64,000 nt of DNA, taken from contig NZ_CP140614.1 in assembly GCF_036556685.1 (NCBI RefSeq), positions 2,170,001 to 2,234,000 of the forward strand, in the 5' to 3' direction. Of this stretch, positions 54,591-63,645 are shown piece after piece. The stretch is from Sulfurospirillum sp. 1612. Its GTDB lineage: Bacteria; Campylobacterota; Campylobacteria; Campylobacterales; Sulfurospirillaceae. How positions within the stretch are numbered: position 1 is the first letter of the stretch; every line of letters starts with the position of its first letter. The notes below the pieces were generated by a model. It saw only the letters and a list, made by a program, of their open reading frames with translations. It made no database searches and was not told the origin of the DNA. The position numbers were made by a program, and so were the translations under genes.

Positions 54591-55298
54591 ATGATGAAAA
54601 CAAGTATAGTCCTATCCCTTGCCTTACTTGCTAGTGCCGCTTTTAGTGCAACCAATGATGAAATTATCACACATTTTAAAAATCAAATCCCTTTGTCTCA
54701 TATACAAATTAAAGTATTGTCAAGACAACAAATTTCAAAAGATTTGGATTATGTTTCTCTTCACATCACAGATGGACAAAATAACCAAAATATTTCAATT
54801 TTTACTCATGGAGATTATATTTTTCCAGATGCAATCGACCTCAAAACCGGGATGAGTATAAAAGACAAAATGCAACGCGTACAAATCAATAAAAATATTG
54901 CCAAAGTCTTCAAAGCAGAAGACCCGAAGTATATCATATCCATCGGTCATGATCCCCAAAAAGAGACGCTGGTAATCTTCTCAGACCCTGAGTGTCCATT
55001 TTGTAAAAAAGAGCTTGATGGCATTGAAAATGATCTCAAAAAATATAATATCAAAATGATTTTTACGCCCGTTCATGATAGAAGCTCTTTGGCAAAATCT
55101 TATTTGATTTATAAATACATCAAAGATGCCAAGACAGATGCACAAAAAATCAAAATCATCAGAAAATATTTTGAATCTGGTGCCAATGAACAAGTCAACA
55201 ATTCCAATGTCCAAAAAATAGATACGTTACGACAAAAATACTTCCAAGCAGGTATTAATGGAACACCTTATAAGGTTATGGAGAAAGATTTACAATAA
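54591..55298 (+). CDS. DsbC/DsbG-like periplasmic thiol-disulfide protein
   Basis: A 235-residue exported protein (signal peptide with SAAFSA). After an N-terminal dimer-like domain, the thioredoxin fold carries SDPECPFCKKEL (CxxC as CPFC) near 135-140 and NGTPYKV as a cis-Pro region. It probably isomerises or reduces disulfides in the periplasm. Two ATG codons (54591, 54594) follow AAGGAAAT. Confidence 0.85.
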   Translation: MMKTSIVLSLALLASAAFSATNDEIITHFKNQIPLSHIQIKVLSRQQISKDLDYVSLHITDGQNNQNISIFTHGDYIFPDAIDLKTGMSIKDKMQRVQINKNIAKVFKAEDPKYIISIGHDPQKETLVIFSDPECPFCKKELDGIENDLKKYNIKMIFTPVHDRSSLAKSYLIYKYIKDAKTDAQKIKIIRKYFESGANEQVNNSNVQKIDTLRQKYFQAGINGTPYKVMEKDLQ

Positions 55299-55361
55299 AA
55301 TTAGGATTTTACAATCTTTTGATGCTATAATATAACGCATTCTCACACAAAAGGTTGCGTG

Positions 55362-57404
55362 ATGGAATATGAAAATCAATTATTTGTTATCATCATTATT
55401 TTATCAGTCCTCCTATTGTACGTTTTTTTTAATTCAAAAATAAAGCTTAATCGCCTAGAAAAACGGCTTTATGATGAATCTGAGTCTGAAAGATTTCTAG
55501 ATATTTTACCTTTGCCCATTTTTTATGAAACCAAACACAACCGTGCGATATTTACCAATAAATCTTTTAATTTACTTTTTGGAATCAACAAAAAAAAAGC
55601 CCTAGAAACTTTATCTCTTCCTTACCGCAATCCTATCGAAAAGATCACATTTCTGTGTGATAATGATATCAAGAAACAACTCTTAGTCTACTCCGCACAT
55701 ACCTTCGATGCCAACAAAAATATAACAGCCACCATCCGCACACTGGTCGATATTGATGAGATGCAACATGTCATCGACAACCTCCTCGCTACCAAACAGC
55801 GCTATGGACTTGCTGTAGATCACGCACTCTTTGGCGTTTGGGATTGGGATATTCTCAAAGATACCTTTGATGTCTCCGCACAATGGAAACATATCATGGG
55901 ATACCAAGAGGATGAAGCTCCCAAAAATCTCAATGCCTGGTTGCGCTTAGTCGCTCCCAAAAATATGGCACACATCAACGAGGCTATTAGAAGACATTTG
56001 GATGGAGAGAGTGAACTCTTTATTGCCGAACATGAGGTAAAATCATCACAAGGAAGAAAGTGGGTTCAAATCCGAGGCAAGGCCATCCGTGATGCCCACA
56101 ATCAAGCCACCAGATTTTCAGGCCTCATCTTTGATATCACAGAAGAGAAACAAAAAGATATCCAACACCATCAAAGCCAAAAACTCTTCGCTAGTTTTAT
56201 GGACAGTCTCCCCGCCATCGCATTTATCAAAGATATCAATCATCGCTACATCTATCTCAATAGTTTTTATCAAGATTATATTGGATTTAAAGAGTGGAAA
56301 AATAAAACGCCTCATGAGATTTTTGATAAAAAAACAGCAGATAGCATTGTAGAAAATGATCGTAAAGCATTTTATGAAGGTCAAAAACAACATGCTGAAG
56401 TGATTCCAAATGCCGAAGGTACCTTGAAATATTTCAGAGCCTATAAATTTGCCATTGATGCAGGAAATGATGAGAAATTTATCTGTGGATTTGGTATCGA
56501 CAGCACCAAAGAAAAACTCTACTTAGATGAAATTAATTTGTACTCAAAAATCTTCAACAACACCACAGAAAGTATCATCATGACAGATGAAAAGTTCCAT
56601 ATTATCTCAGTCAATAAGGCTTTTGAAGAGAATTTAGGATATACCAGTAAAGAAATCATGGGTAAAAAACCCAACTTTTTGAGACCTAGAGGAGGAGATG
56701 GTACCCGCTATGAAAAGATGGACAAAGCACTCAAAGAGAAGGGAAGATTTTCGGGTGAACTACTCGTAGCAACCAAACAAGGCACGCTCATCCCAGAGTT
56801 GGTCAATGCCAGTTCGATTAAAAATGACCAAGGCGAAGTCATCAATTATTTTGCAATCTACCAAAGTATTGTCCAACAAAAAGAGACCGAAAACAAGCTA
56901 AAGAAAATGGCACAATATGATAATCTAACAAAACTGCCCAATCGATTTTTATTTCGTTTCCGACTCCTCAATGCCTTTGAGCGTATGGAGCAAAGCGACA
57001 TGAAAACGGCATTGGTGTTTGTGGATTTGGATGACTTTAAAAATGTCAATGATACATTAGGTCATGATGCCGGCGATATCGTCTTGGTGCAAACGGCTAA
57101 AAAAATATCTGAGAGCATTCGCAAAAATGATACGGTCGCACGTCTTGGAGGTGATGAGTTTGTCATCATTTTAGAAGACATACAAAATCTAGAAAATCTC
57201 AAAAGAATCTGTCAAAAGATTATAACAAATCTACACCAACCTTTTCCTCTCCTTGGGACAACGTACCGCATTAGTGCGAGTTTAGGCGTCAGTATCAGTC
57301 CAGATCATACTAAAAACTATCGAGAATTATTGAAATTTGCAGATAAAGCCATGTACCAGGCTAAGAATAAAGGGAAAAACACTATCGTATTCTACAAATC
57401 ATGA
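55362..57404 (+). CDS. Membrane-anchored PAS-GGDEF diguanylate cyclase
   Basis: A protein of 680 residues that should make cyclic di-GMP. One N-terminal membrane helix (LFVIIIILSVLLLYVFF), then at least three PAS-type domains: one around GVWDWDILKDTF, one around DSLPAIAFIKDINHRYIYLN and one around NNTTESIIMTDEKFHIISVN. The C-terminal cyclase has ARLGGDEFVIIL, with an RKND allosteric site five residues before it. No EAL domain. The first PAS core contains Trp-Asp-Trp-like residues; cofactors are unknown. Confidence 0.92.
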   Translation: MEYENQLFVIIIILSVLLLYVFFNSKIKLNRLEKRLYDESESERFLDILPLPIFYETKHNRAIFTNKSFNLLFGINKKKALETLSLPYRNPIEKITFLCDNDIKKQLLVYSAHTFDANKNITATIRTLVDIDEMQHVIDNLLATKQRYGLAVDHALFGVWDWDILKDTFDVSAQWKHIMGYQEDEAPKNLNAWLRLVAPKNMAHINEAIRRHLDGESELFIAEHEVKSSQGRKWVQIRGKAIRDAHNQATRFSGLIFDITEEKQKDIQHHQSQKLFASFMDSLPAIAFIKDINHRYIYLNSFYQDYIGFKEWKNKTPHEIFDKKTADSIVENDRKAFYEGQKQHAEVIPNAEGTLKYFRAYKFAIDAGNDEKFICGFGIDSTKEKLYLDEINLYSKIFNNTTESIIMTDEKFHIISVNKAFEENLGYTSKEIMGKKPNFLRPRGGDGTRYEKMDKALKEKGRFSGELLVATKQGTLIPELVNASSIKNDQGEVINYFAIYQSIVQQKETENKLKKMAQYDNLTKLPNRFLFRFRLLNAFERMEQSDMKTALVFVDLDDFKNVNDTLGHDAGDIVLVQTAKKISESIRKNDTVARLGGDEFVIILEDIQNLENLKRICQKIITNLHQPFPLLGTTYRISASLGVSISPDHTKNYRELLKFADKAMYQAKNKGKNTIVFYKS

Positions 57405-57466
57405 TTAACGACTCATTCACATAGATATGCTATGATTCTTGTTACGATTATACAAGGAGGAGAGAA

Positions 57467-58144
57467 TTGAAAGCCAATCTTTTAATGATTGAAGATGATA
57501 CAGAACTTGCAGATTTATTATGTGCATTTTTATCAAAGTACAATATTAATGTCACCAATTATGAAGATCCTTTTTTGGGTATTAGCGCCCTTAACATCGG
57601 CACATTTGATCTCGTCATCTTAGACCTTTCATTGCCAGGATTAGACGGTTTGGAGATATGCAAAGAAATCCGAGAAAAATCCAATATCCCTATCATCATC
57701 TCATCGGCTAGAAGTGATGTCGAAGATAAAATTATCGGCCTCATGCTAGGGGCGGATGATTACCTGCCAAAACCTTATGAACCCAAAGAGCTATATGCCC
57801 GTATCATCAGTGTTTTGAGACGTTATAAAGTCAATATTGATGACAAAGAAGAACACTCCAATATCTTTCATGTCGATAAAAACGCCATGCTGATTACCTT
57901 TGAAGGAGAAGCATTACAACTCACCAAAGCAGAATATGAAGTATTAAGTCATCTTATTGAGAAAAAAAACTGTGCCGTAACACGAACCGAATTGATTAAC
58001 AGTTCTCATTCACTCAGTAGTGAAAATGAGAGTCGCAGTCTGGATGTTCTCATCAGTAGAATACGACAGAAACTCGGCGAAACTTCAAAAAATCCAAAAT
58101 ACATCCACTCCATCCGCGGAATGGGATACAGGCTTCAAGTTTGA
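57467..58144 (+). CDS. OmpR-type response regulator (ArsR-of-ArsRS-like)
   Basis: A 225-residue regulator with receiver Asp53 (LVILDLSLPGLDG), DDYLPKPYEPKEL and an OmpR-type winged helix (LTKAEYEVLSHLIEKK, SLDVLISRIRQKLGE, IRGMGYRLQV). TTG start behind AAGGAGG. It overlaps the kinase start. The pair resembles the Campylobacterota ArsRS acid-response family; the signal here is unknown. Not to be confused with the arsenic repressor at 63 kb. Confidence 0.87.
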   Translation: MKANLLMIEDDTELADLLCAFLSKYNINVTNYEDPFLGISALNIGTFDLVILDLSLPGLDGLEICKEIREKSNIPIIISSARSDVEDKIIGLMLGADDYLPKPYEPKELYARIISVLRRYKVNIDDKEEHSNIFHVDKNAMLITFEGEALQLTKAEYEVLSHLIEKKNCAVTRTELINSSHSLSSENESRSLDVLISRIRQKLGETSKNPKYIHSIRGMGYRLQV

Positions 58145-59406
58145 AATGGTACCACTCTATCATCACGAAAATCTCCTTGATTTTTTTGTTGGCACTGTTT
58201 GGGATTGGTACGGTTTTATTTTTATTTGTTAATCATGAAAGAGAAAAAGAATTCGCCAGTATCAAAGGTTATGCCCGATATGCCCTGCATTCATCTTTCA
58301 ACCATACCACGAAGCAATTCGATTTTGAACATCTAAAAAATCTTGGTTTTAAACAAATTACCGATAAAAAACTGCGGGGCAATATACTCAAACAAAAAGA
58401 GCGATTTGGGCCACAACATTTCAATCAAAATCCTATGATGATGCGCCGTATGCCACGAATGAAGCTCGAAGCAGTCGTATATAAAAATCAGATTTATCTC
58501 ATATTGCGATATGAAAATAGAAAAAATTTTGTCTTTACAACGCCTTATGAAAAAGAGTTTTTATCAACCCTCATCTATCCTTCAATCTTTATACTTTTAG
58601 TGATTTTACTCTATATTGTGATTATTAAAAACATCTTGCCACTTTATAGCCTTCGGCACAAGATACAGCGCTTTGCCGATGGTGATTATGATATTGACTG
58701 CAACAGTAAAAACAAAGATGAAATCGGAATTTTATCCAATGATTTCGATCATGCCGTCAAAAAAATCAAACGCCTAAGAGATTCAAGACAACTTTTTTTG
58801 CGTAATATCATGCATGAGCTCAAAACGCCCATTGCTAAAGGCAAATTTGCAACCGAACTCGCCGAGGATGTCACATTAAAAAAGACACTGAGTAATATTT
58901 TTCAACGACAAGAGAGCCTCTTAGAAGAATTCTCGAGAATCGAAAAGCTCAGCGCCAATGAACTTAAAATAAAACGCCAACCTTATCTTTTGGAAGATGT
59001 TTTGGATTTTGCACTGGATATTTTAAATCATGATGCAAAAAAAGTTGAAAAAAATCTCACTCCTGTGAAAATCAATGTGGACTTTGAACTCTTTGGCACC
59101 GCGTTGAAAAACCTACTGGATAATGGTATCAATTATGCATACGATGCCAAGGTGAAGATTTGCAATACCAAAGATTCCATCACCATTAGTAATCGAGGCG
59201 ATGCGCTTGATGTTCCTTTGGAAAAGTATAAAGAACCCTTCTATTTAGGGGGTAAAAAGCAAAAAAGCTCACGGGGATTGGGGTTTGGTCTTTATATCAC
59301 ACTGCGTATCATCGAACTGCATCACATGACCCTCACATATCAACGCGATGGCGAAGAGAACATCTTTATGATTGCATTTCAAAGTGAGGACACAACACAC
59401 GCTTAG
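58141..59406 (+). CDS. Sensor histidine kinase (ArsS-like)
   Basis: A 421-residue kinase with two membrane helices (IISLIFLLALFGIGTV-like near residue 10-30 and LIYPSIFILLVILLYIVII near 150-165) flanking a periplasmic domain, then HAMP, then the H-box NIMHELKTPIAKGKFATEL, typical of ArsS proteins. ATP boxes include NLLDNGINYAYDA and SSRGLGFGLYI. Start codon is TTG at 58141, overlapping the regulator stop. The periplasmic region has MMMRRMPRMKLE, a Met/Arg-rich stretch that could touch metal. Confidence 0.85.
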   Translation: MKWYHSIITKISLIFLLALFGIGTVLFLFVNHEREKEFASIKGYARYALHSSFNHTTKQFDFEHLKNLGFKQITDKKLRGNILKQKERFGPQHFNQNPMMMRRMPRMKLEAVVYKNQIYLILRYENRKNFVFTTPYEKEFLSTLIYPSIFILLVILLYIVIIKNILPLYSLRHKIQRFADGDYDIDCNSKNKDEIGILSNDFDHAVKKIKRLRDSRQLFLRNIMHELKTPIAKGKFATELAEDVTLKKTLSNIFQRQESLLEEFSRIEKLSANELKIKRQPYLLEDVLDFALDILNHDAKKVEKNLTPVKINVDFELFGTALKNLLDNGINYAYDAKVKICNTKDSITISNRGDALDVPLEKYKEPFYLGGKKQKSSRGLGFGLYITLRIIELHHMTLTYQRDGEENIFMIAFQSEDTTHA

Positions 59407-60284
59407 CAATCATTGCAACACGCATACTCCATCTGCCATGTCGTATGGGTGATATGAAATTCATCATGAGCAATTTTTGTGAGCGTTTTCATCAACGCAT
59501 TGGATTCAGCAACATTAAGATTGGCATCTAAGCGCACATGAGCTTCTAAAAAAATATCATGATCGTTTAATTGCCACACATGCACATGATGAATATCTTG
59601 GACTAAGGGCACAGATTGAAATCGCGTCTTTAGCCGTTGCATATCCAAATGTTTGGGACTGTTTTGCATCAAGATATCAATACTTTGTGCCACAATTCCA
59701 TAGGACATATAAATCAGATAAAACGCGATGATGAGTGTCATGAGGGCATCAATCCAATAAATATGCCAAAACATCATCGCAACACCACCCAATAATACAG
59801 CAACCGAGGTCATGACATCACTTAAAAGGTGCAAATATGCTGATTTAATATTTAAATTATGCGCAGAATCCTCTTTGATCAAAAGCACACTTACAAAATT
59901 GAGGATAATACTCAAAAGTGCCAAGGCAATCACCCAGAAAGATTTGATCTCCACAGGATTCATCCATTTGCCAATCGCTTCTATTATCAGATAAAAACCA
60001 ATACCAACTAGCACCGTGGCATTGAATAATGAGGCGAGTATCTCCGCTCTTTTGTATCCAAATGTTTTGGTCTCTGTCCTAGGTCTTGCAGCCATTTTAT
60101 GGGTTACATAGCTAAGAACAAGAGCGATAACATCACTAAAATTATGCAAAGCATCACTCAGCAGCGCAAGCGAACCTGAGATAATACCTCCGATGATTTG
60201 AGCGATGGTGATGATGATATTGAGAAGAATCGTAATAAAAAGATTCTTCCCGCTTACATGATGGTGATGATGATGTTCAGACAT
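59403..60284 (-). CDS. CDF-family metal efflux transporter (CzcD type) with natural His-rich N terminus
   Basis: A 293-residue cation diffusion facilitator with six helices. Metal-site residues are in ALLSDALHNFSDV and YLHLLSDVMTSV (H-x-x-x-D and D-x-x-x-D forms), with a C-terminal cytoplasmic domain. It starts MSEHHHHHHVSGKN and ends EYACCNDC, both likely metal-binding. Probably exports zinc, cobalt or cadmium. It is the last gene of the arsenic operon, 44 bases after the small thioredoxin gene, and ends convergent to the kinase gene with a four-base overlap. Confidence 0.88.
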   Translation of the reverse strand: MSEHHHHHHVSGKNLFITILLNIIITIAQIIGGIISGSLALLSDALHNFSDVIALVLSYVTHKMAARPRTETKTFGYKRAEILASLFNATVLVGIGFYLIIEAIGKWMNPVEIKSFWVIALALLSIILNFVSVLLIKEDSAHNLNIKSAYLHLLSDVMTSVAVLLGGVAMMFWHIYWIDALMTLIIAFYLIYMSYGIVAQSIDILMQNSPKHLDMQRLKTRFQSVPLVQDIHHVHVWQLNDHDIFLEAHVRLDANLNVAESNALMKTLTKIAHDEFHITHTTWQMEYACCNDC

Positions 60285-60328
60285 ACGCTTACCTTTTTTT
60301 ATATATTCGGTATTTTATCGAAATCACA

Positions 60329-60565
60329 TCAAACATTTTTTAAAATTTCTAAAATCTCCTCTTTGTTCAAAACTTTTCCCGTTGTTTTCACCACCCCATC
60401 AATCACAAGTGCTGGGGTACTCATCACATCATACTCCATAATTTTTTGAATATCTTCTACTTTTTCCACACTATGAAATCCGCCAAAATCTGCTACGGCA
60501 TCTTTTACAACTTTTTCCAATGTTTTGCATTTTGCACAACCGGTTCCTAATACTTCAATTTTCAT
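60329..60565 (-). CDS. Small thioredoxin-like protein (TM0996/MTH895 type)
   Basis: A 78-residue redox protein with the active site GTGCAKCKTLEKVV and the partner segment VMSTPALVIDGVV (cis-Pro). Proteins of this type are often encoded next to DUF318 permeases and arsenic genes and may reduce or transfer metalloids. Preceded by the permease gene at 12 bases. Confidence 0.85.
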   Translation of the reverse strand: MKIEVLGTGCAKCKTLEKVVKDAVADFGGFHSVEKVEDIQKIMEYDVMSTPALVIDGVVKTTGKVLNKEEILEILKNV

Positions 60566-60577
60566 TATTTTTCCTTT

Positions 60578-61522
60578 CTATAAAATAGCATTAAATAAAT
60601 ATCCAATGGCAATAATACCACACCCCACAATCCCAAAGAAGAGACCAATAAGCTTCACATGTAAGATTTTTTTGAGAATCATCGCCTCAGGCAAGCTCAA
60701 AGCCGTCACGGCCATCATGAAGCTCAACGCCGTTCCAAGCAACATCCCCTTAGATGTCAACACTTCTACCAAAGGCATTACACCCGCAGCATTGGAGTAC
60801 ATCGGAATCCCCATCAACACCGCAATCAATACTGCAAATGGATTATCGGCTCCTGCATATTTTGCGATAAAATCCGTAGGCACATAACCGTGAATAAACG
60901 CACCAATACCCACCCCAATTAAGACGTAAATATAGATTTTTTTGAAGATATCGCTCGTATAAGCCCATGCTTCGTTGAGTCTTTGTTTGAATGTCAGCTT
61001 GATTTTGATCTCATCCAACTCCCCTTCCATCGGTTTGACACTGAGTAATATGTATTTTTCCATATTCAATTTACCGATAAAGTAACCACCAAAAATTGCT
61101 ACTAAAAGACCAAATCCAATATAAATCGCGGTGATTTTCCAACCAAAAAGGCCAAACAAAAGAGCGATGGCAATCTCATTGTTCAAAGGCGAACTAATCA
61201 AAAAGCTAAACGTCACACCAAGAGGAATCCTCGCTTGAATAAAGCCTAAGAATAAAGGAATCGCGCTACAACTACAAAACGGGGTGATGATCCCAAACAC
61301 TGCGGCAAGCACATTGCCATAAAACTGTGATTTTCCCTGCAAATATGCTCTAACATACTCGGTATTAAAATGCGTCCTCAGATAAGAAACCACAAAAATA
61401 ATTGTAATCAATAAAAACCAAATCTTAATCGTATCATAGATGAAAAAATTCAACGTCGCATTGACGCGTCCACTCAAGCCTAAAATATCAACGGTCAAAT
61501 AATCGACCATACTCTGTAACAT
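60578..61522 (-). CDS. DUF318/ArsP-type permease
   Basis: A 314-residue membrane protein with about eight to ten helices and the motif FCSCSAIPLFLGFI, typical of PF03773. Members include ArsP, which exports organic arsenicals, and other permeases of unknown substrate. The position between arsC and the thioredoxin gene supports an arsenic or thiol-metalloid role. Confidence 0.82.
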   Translation of the reverse strand: MLQSMVDYLTVDILGLSGRVNATLNFFIYDTIKIWFLLITIIFVVSYLRTHFNTEYVRAYLQGKSQFYGNVLAAVFGIITPFCSCSAIPLFLGFIQARIPLGVTFSFLISSPLNNEIAIALLFGLFGWKITAIYIGFGLLVAIFGGYFIGKLNMEKYILLSVKPMEGELDEIKIKLTFKQRLNEAWAYTSDIFKKIYIYVLIGVGIGAFIHGYVPTDFIAKYAGADNPFAVLIAVLMGIPMYSNAAGVMPLVEVLTSKGMLLGTALSFMMAVTALSLPEAMILKKILHVKLIGLFFGIVGCGIIAIGYLFNAIL

Positions 61523-61528
61523 AACTTT

Positions 61529-61927
61529 TTACTCCAATTCTGTTTTAATTTTTTCTAATAAGAGACTTTTGAGCTCTTCATACAAGCGCACAAATGCCTC
61601 ATAATCCTCCCCATCAGGATCAGCAAATCCAACATGGATTTTTTTGATAGCACGGGGAAACATCGGGCACGTCTCTTTAGCATGATCACACACGGTCACC
61701 ACCAAATCAAAATCCTCATCCAAGACTTCATCCAAAGTTTTGGAATGATAAGAAGCATCCCAAATCCCCTGCTCTTCTAGCACACGCTTAGCATGAGGAT
61801 TCACGCGACCACTGGCTTTTACCCCACTACTTTTGGCTTCGATACCTTCTAAAAACGCATTGACAAGCGCTTCAGCCATAATACTTCGGCAACTATTGCC
61901 CGTACATAAAATCAACACTTTTTTCAT
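61529..61927 (-). CDS. arsC: Arsenate reductase, thioredoxin-coupled (low-molecular-weight phosphatase fold)
   Basis: A 132-residue enzyme reducing arsenate to arsenite. P-loop LCTGNSCRS with the first Cys, and the redox pair in VVTVCDHAKETCP. This is the thioredoxin-type ArsC of S. aureus pI258 rather than the glutaredoxin-type. Between arsB and the permease gene in the operon. Confidence 0.93.
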   Translation of the reverse strand: MKKVLILCTGNSCRSIMAEALVNAFLEGIEAKSSGVKASGRVNPHAKRVLEEQGIWDASYHSKTLDEVLDEDFDLVVTVCDHAKETCPMFPRAIKKIHVGFADPDGEDYEAFVRLYEELKSLLLEKIKTELE

Positions 61928-61939
61928 TGTCTGTCTCCT

Positions 61940-63193
61940 CTAAACCAAGCTGAGTAACACGATTAACAACACCGGTGGTGTCACCAAAAGACCAAATTTA
62001 CTATACTGCCAAAATCCTATCTTGATGCCCTTTTGTGCAAGCACATGAAGCCAAAGCAACGTGGCAAGCGACCCAAAAGGTGTCATCTTTGGTCCTAAAT
62101 TACATCCGATGATATTGGCATAAGCCAAAAGATGATTGGGAACATCATGTAATGAGATATCCATAATCATCACCGTTGGCATATTGTTCATAATCGCACT
62201 CAAAAAGGCTGATATAAAACCCGTCCCTAGCACGGCTATAAGATTTCCCTGTTGGCTAAGTGTATGTAAAATCGTCGCTAAATAATCAGTCAACCCCGCA
62301 TTTTTCAGACCATAAACCACAATATAAAGTCCGATACTAAACCACACCACTTGCCAAGGAGCATTTTTTATCGTCAGCCACGCTTTGGCACTTTTTGTAT
62401 AGCTCGCAATGGCTAAAAATACTAATCCTCCCCCCAGTGCAAAAAGGCTAATCGGGAGATGAAAATGATCACCGATAAAATAGCCCGCGAGCAAAATTGC
62501 TAAAAAAAGCCAGCTAAATTTAAAAAGCATTTTGTTTTTGAGCACATCATCTTCATTTTTCAACAAACGAATATCAACCGCTTTTGGGATATCTTTACGC
62601 AACACAATCCACAAAACAACAATAGAGACTATCGTACTGATAAGATAAGGCGCCCACATATTTTGAAGATACTCTAAAAATCCGATATGAAAATAATTAG
62701 CGGTGACAATATTGGTGAGGTTTGAAAAAACAAACGGCAAAGAAGCACTATCACTAATAAAGCCTCCGGCTAATAAAAAGGCTAAAATCGTCTTGGTATT
62801 GAGCTTCAAAACCCGCATCTTTGCAAGCAAAATCGGTGTTAAAATCAGAGCAGCCCCATCATTGGCAAAAAGAGCAGAAACAAAAGAGCCCAAACTCAAA
62901 GAGTAGATAAACATCAAAGTGCCATTTCCTTTTGAGAGTTTGGCCATCTTGATGGCACACCATTCAAAAAAACCAATCTCATCTAAAACCATAGAAAGGA
63001 TGATAATCCCTACAAAGGCAAGTGTGGCATCCCAAACAATGCCCGTGACGGTCACAATATCATGAACACTCACCACACCCAAAACCAACGCGATGATAGC
63101 CCCAATGATGGCAGTCGTCCCGATTTGTAACCCTTTAGGTTGCCAAATCACAAAAAGAAGGGTGAGTAAAAACAGACTAGTTGCGAGTATCAT
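61940..63193 (-). CDS. arsB: Arsenite efflux pump ArsB
   Basis: A membrane transporter of about 417 residues with some 12 helices. LFANDGAALILTPILLAKM, NLTNIVTANYF and NMPTVMIMDIS match the ArsB/NhaD group. It exports arsenite from the cytoplasm. ATG 63193 is preferred; GTG 63202 is too close to AAGGA. It overlaps the end of arsR, giving coupling. Confidence 0.92.
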   Translation of the reverse strand: MILATSLFLLTLLFVIWQPKGLQIGTTAIIGAIIALVLGVVSVHDIVTVTGIVWDATLAFVGIIILSMVLDEIGFFEWCAIKMAKLSKGNGTLMFIYSLSLGSFVSALFANDGAALILTPILLAKMRVLKLNTKTILAFLLAGGFISDSASLPFVFSNLTNIVTANYFHIGFLEYLQNMWAPYLISTIVSIVVLWIVLRKDIPKAVDIRLLKNEDDVLKNKMLFKFSWLFLAILLAGYFIGDHFHLPISLFALGGGLVFLAIASYTKSAKAWLTIKNAPWQVVWFSIGLYIVVYGLKNAGLTDYLATILHTLSQQGNLIAVLGTGFISAFLSAIMNNMPTVMIMDISLHDVPNHLLAYANIIGCNLGPKMTPFGSLATLLWLHVLAQKGIKIGFWQYSKFGLLVTPPVLLIVLLSLV

Positions 63194-63500
63194 CGAGGTC
63201 ACATCCTTTGTCTAATTTTGGAATTTCAATATCGAGATAACCAATCTCTTTTAAAATAGCTTGACGAAATGCATCAAGTGGCGTTCTGATACTATAATGG
63301 GCCCATCGTCCCCTGCGTTCTACTTTTAAAAATCCCGCCTCTTTCAAAATCTTTAGGTGTCGTGATACGCGTGATTGAATCATCTCAAAGGAGTTTTCGA
63401 TATCACAAACACAGACTTCACCATGCATATCAATAAATCTGAGAATTTGTACTCTTGTCTCATCATTCGTTGCGCCAATAGTCTTCAAAAATATATCCAT
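63177..63500 (-). CDS. arsR: Arsenic-responsive repressor ArsR
   Basis: A 107-residue winged-helix repressor. HGEVCVCDIENSF carries the two close cysteines that bind arsenite, and SRVSRHLKILKEAGFLKVERRG is the DNA-binding helix. It should repress the operon from the palindrome at 63544. Confidence 0.93.
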   Translation of the reverse strand: MDIFLKTIGATNDETRVQILRFIDMHGEVCVCDIENSFEMIQSRVSRHLKILKEAGFLKVERRGRWAHYSIRTPLDAFRQAILKEIGYLDIEIPKLDKGCDLDDTRN

Positions 63501-63543
63501 GATGCGTGCTCCTTTTATAATTTTTTCGAAAGTATAGCAGAAT

Positions 63544-63581
63544 AATTACAATATATCAAGATATGTTGATATATTGTAATT
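63544..63581 (-). promoter_or_regulatory. ArsR-type operator, 16-bp perfect inverted repeat
   Basis: Arms AATTACAATATATCAA and TTGATATATTGTAATT are exact inverted repeats around six bases, with the ATCAA-N6-TTGAT core of ArsR-family sites. It is 44 bp upstream of arsR, between arsR and the divergent chemoreceptor gene. Confidence 0.8.
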
Positions 63582-63645
63582 AAGTTTTTATAAATCCCTA
63601 AAATTGTATTATTCTCCAATATTTATTGATTAGAAGGATTCTTTC

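Noticed and set aside
60240-60284. Hexahistidine codons at the CDF transporter start as a vector tag
   Set aside because: The codons continue smoothly into the native protein, no vector sequence flanks them, and CDF proteins often have His-rich ends.
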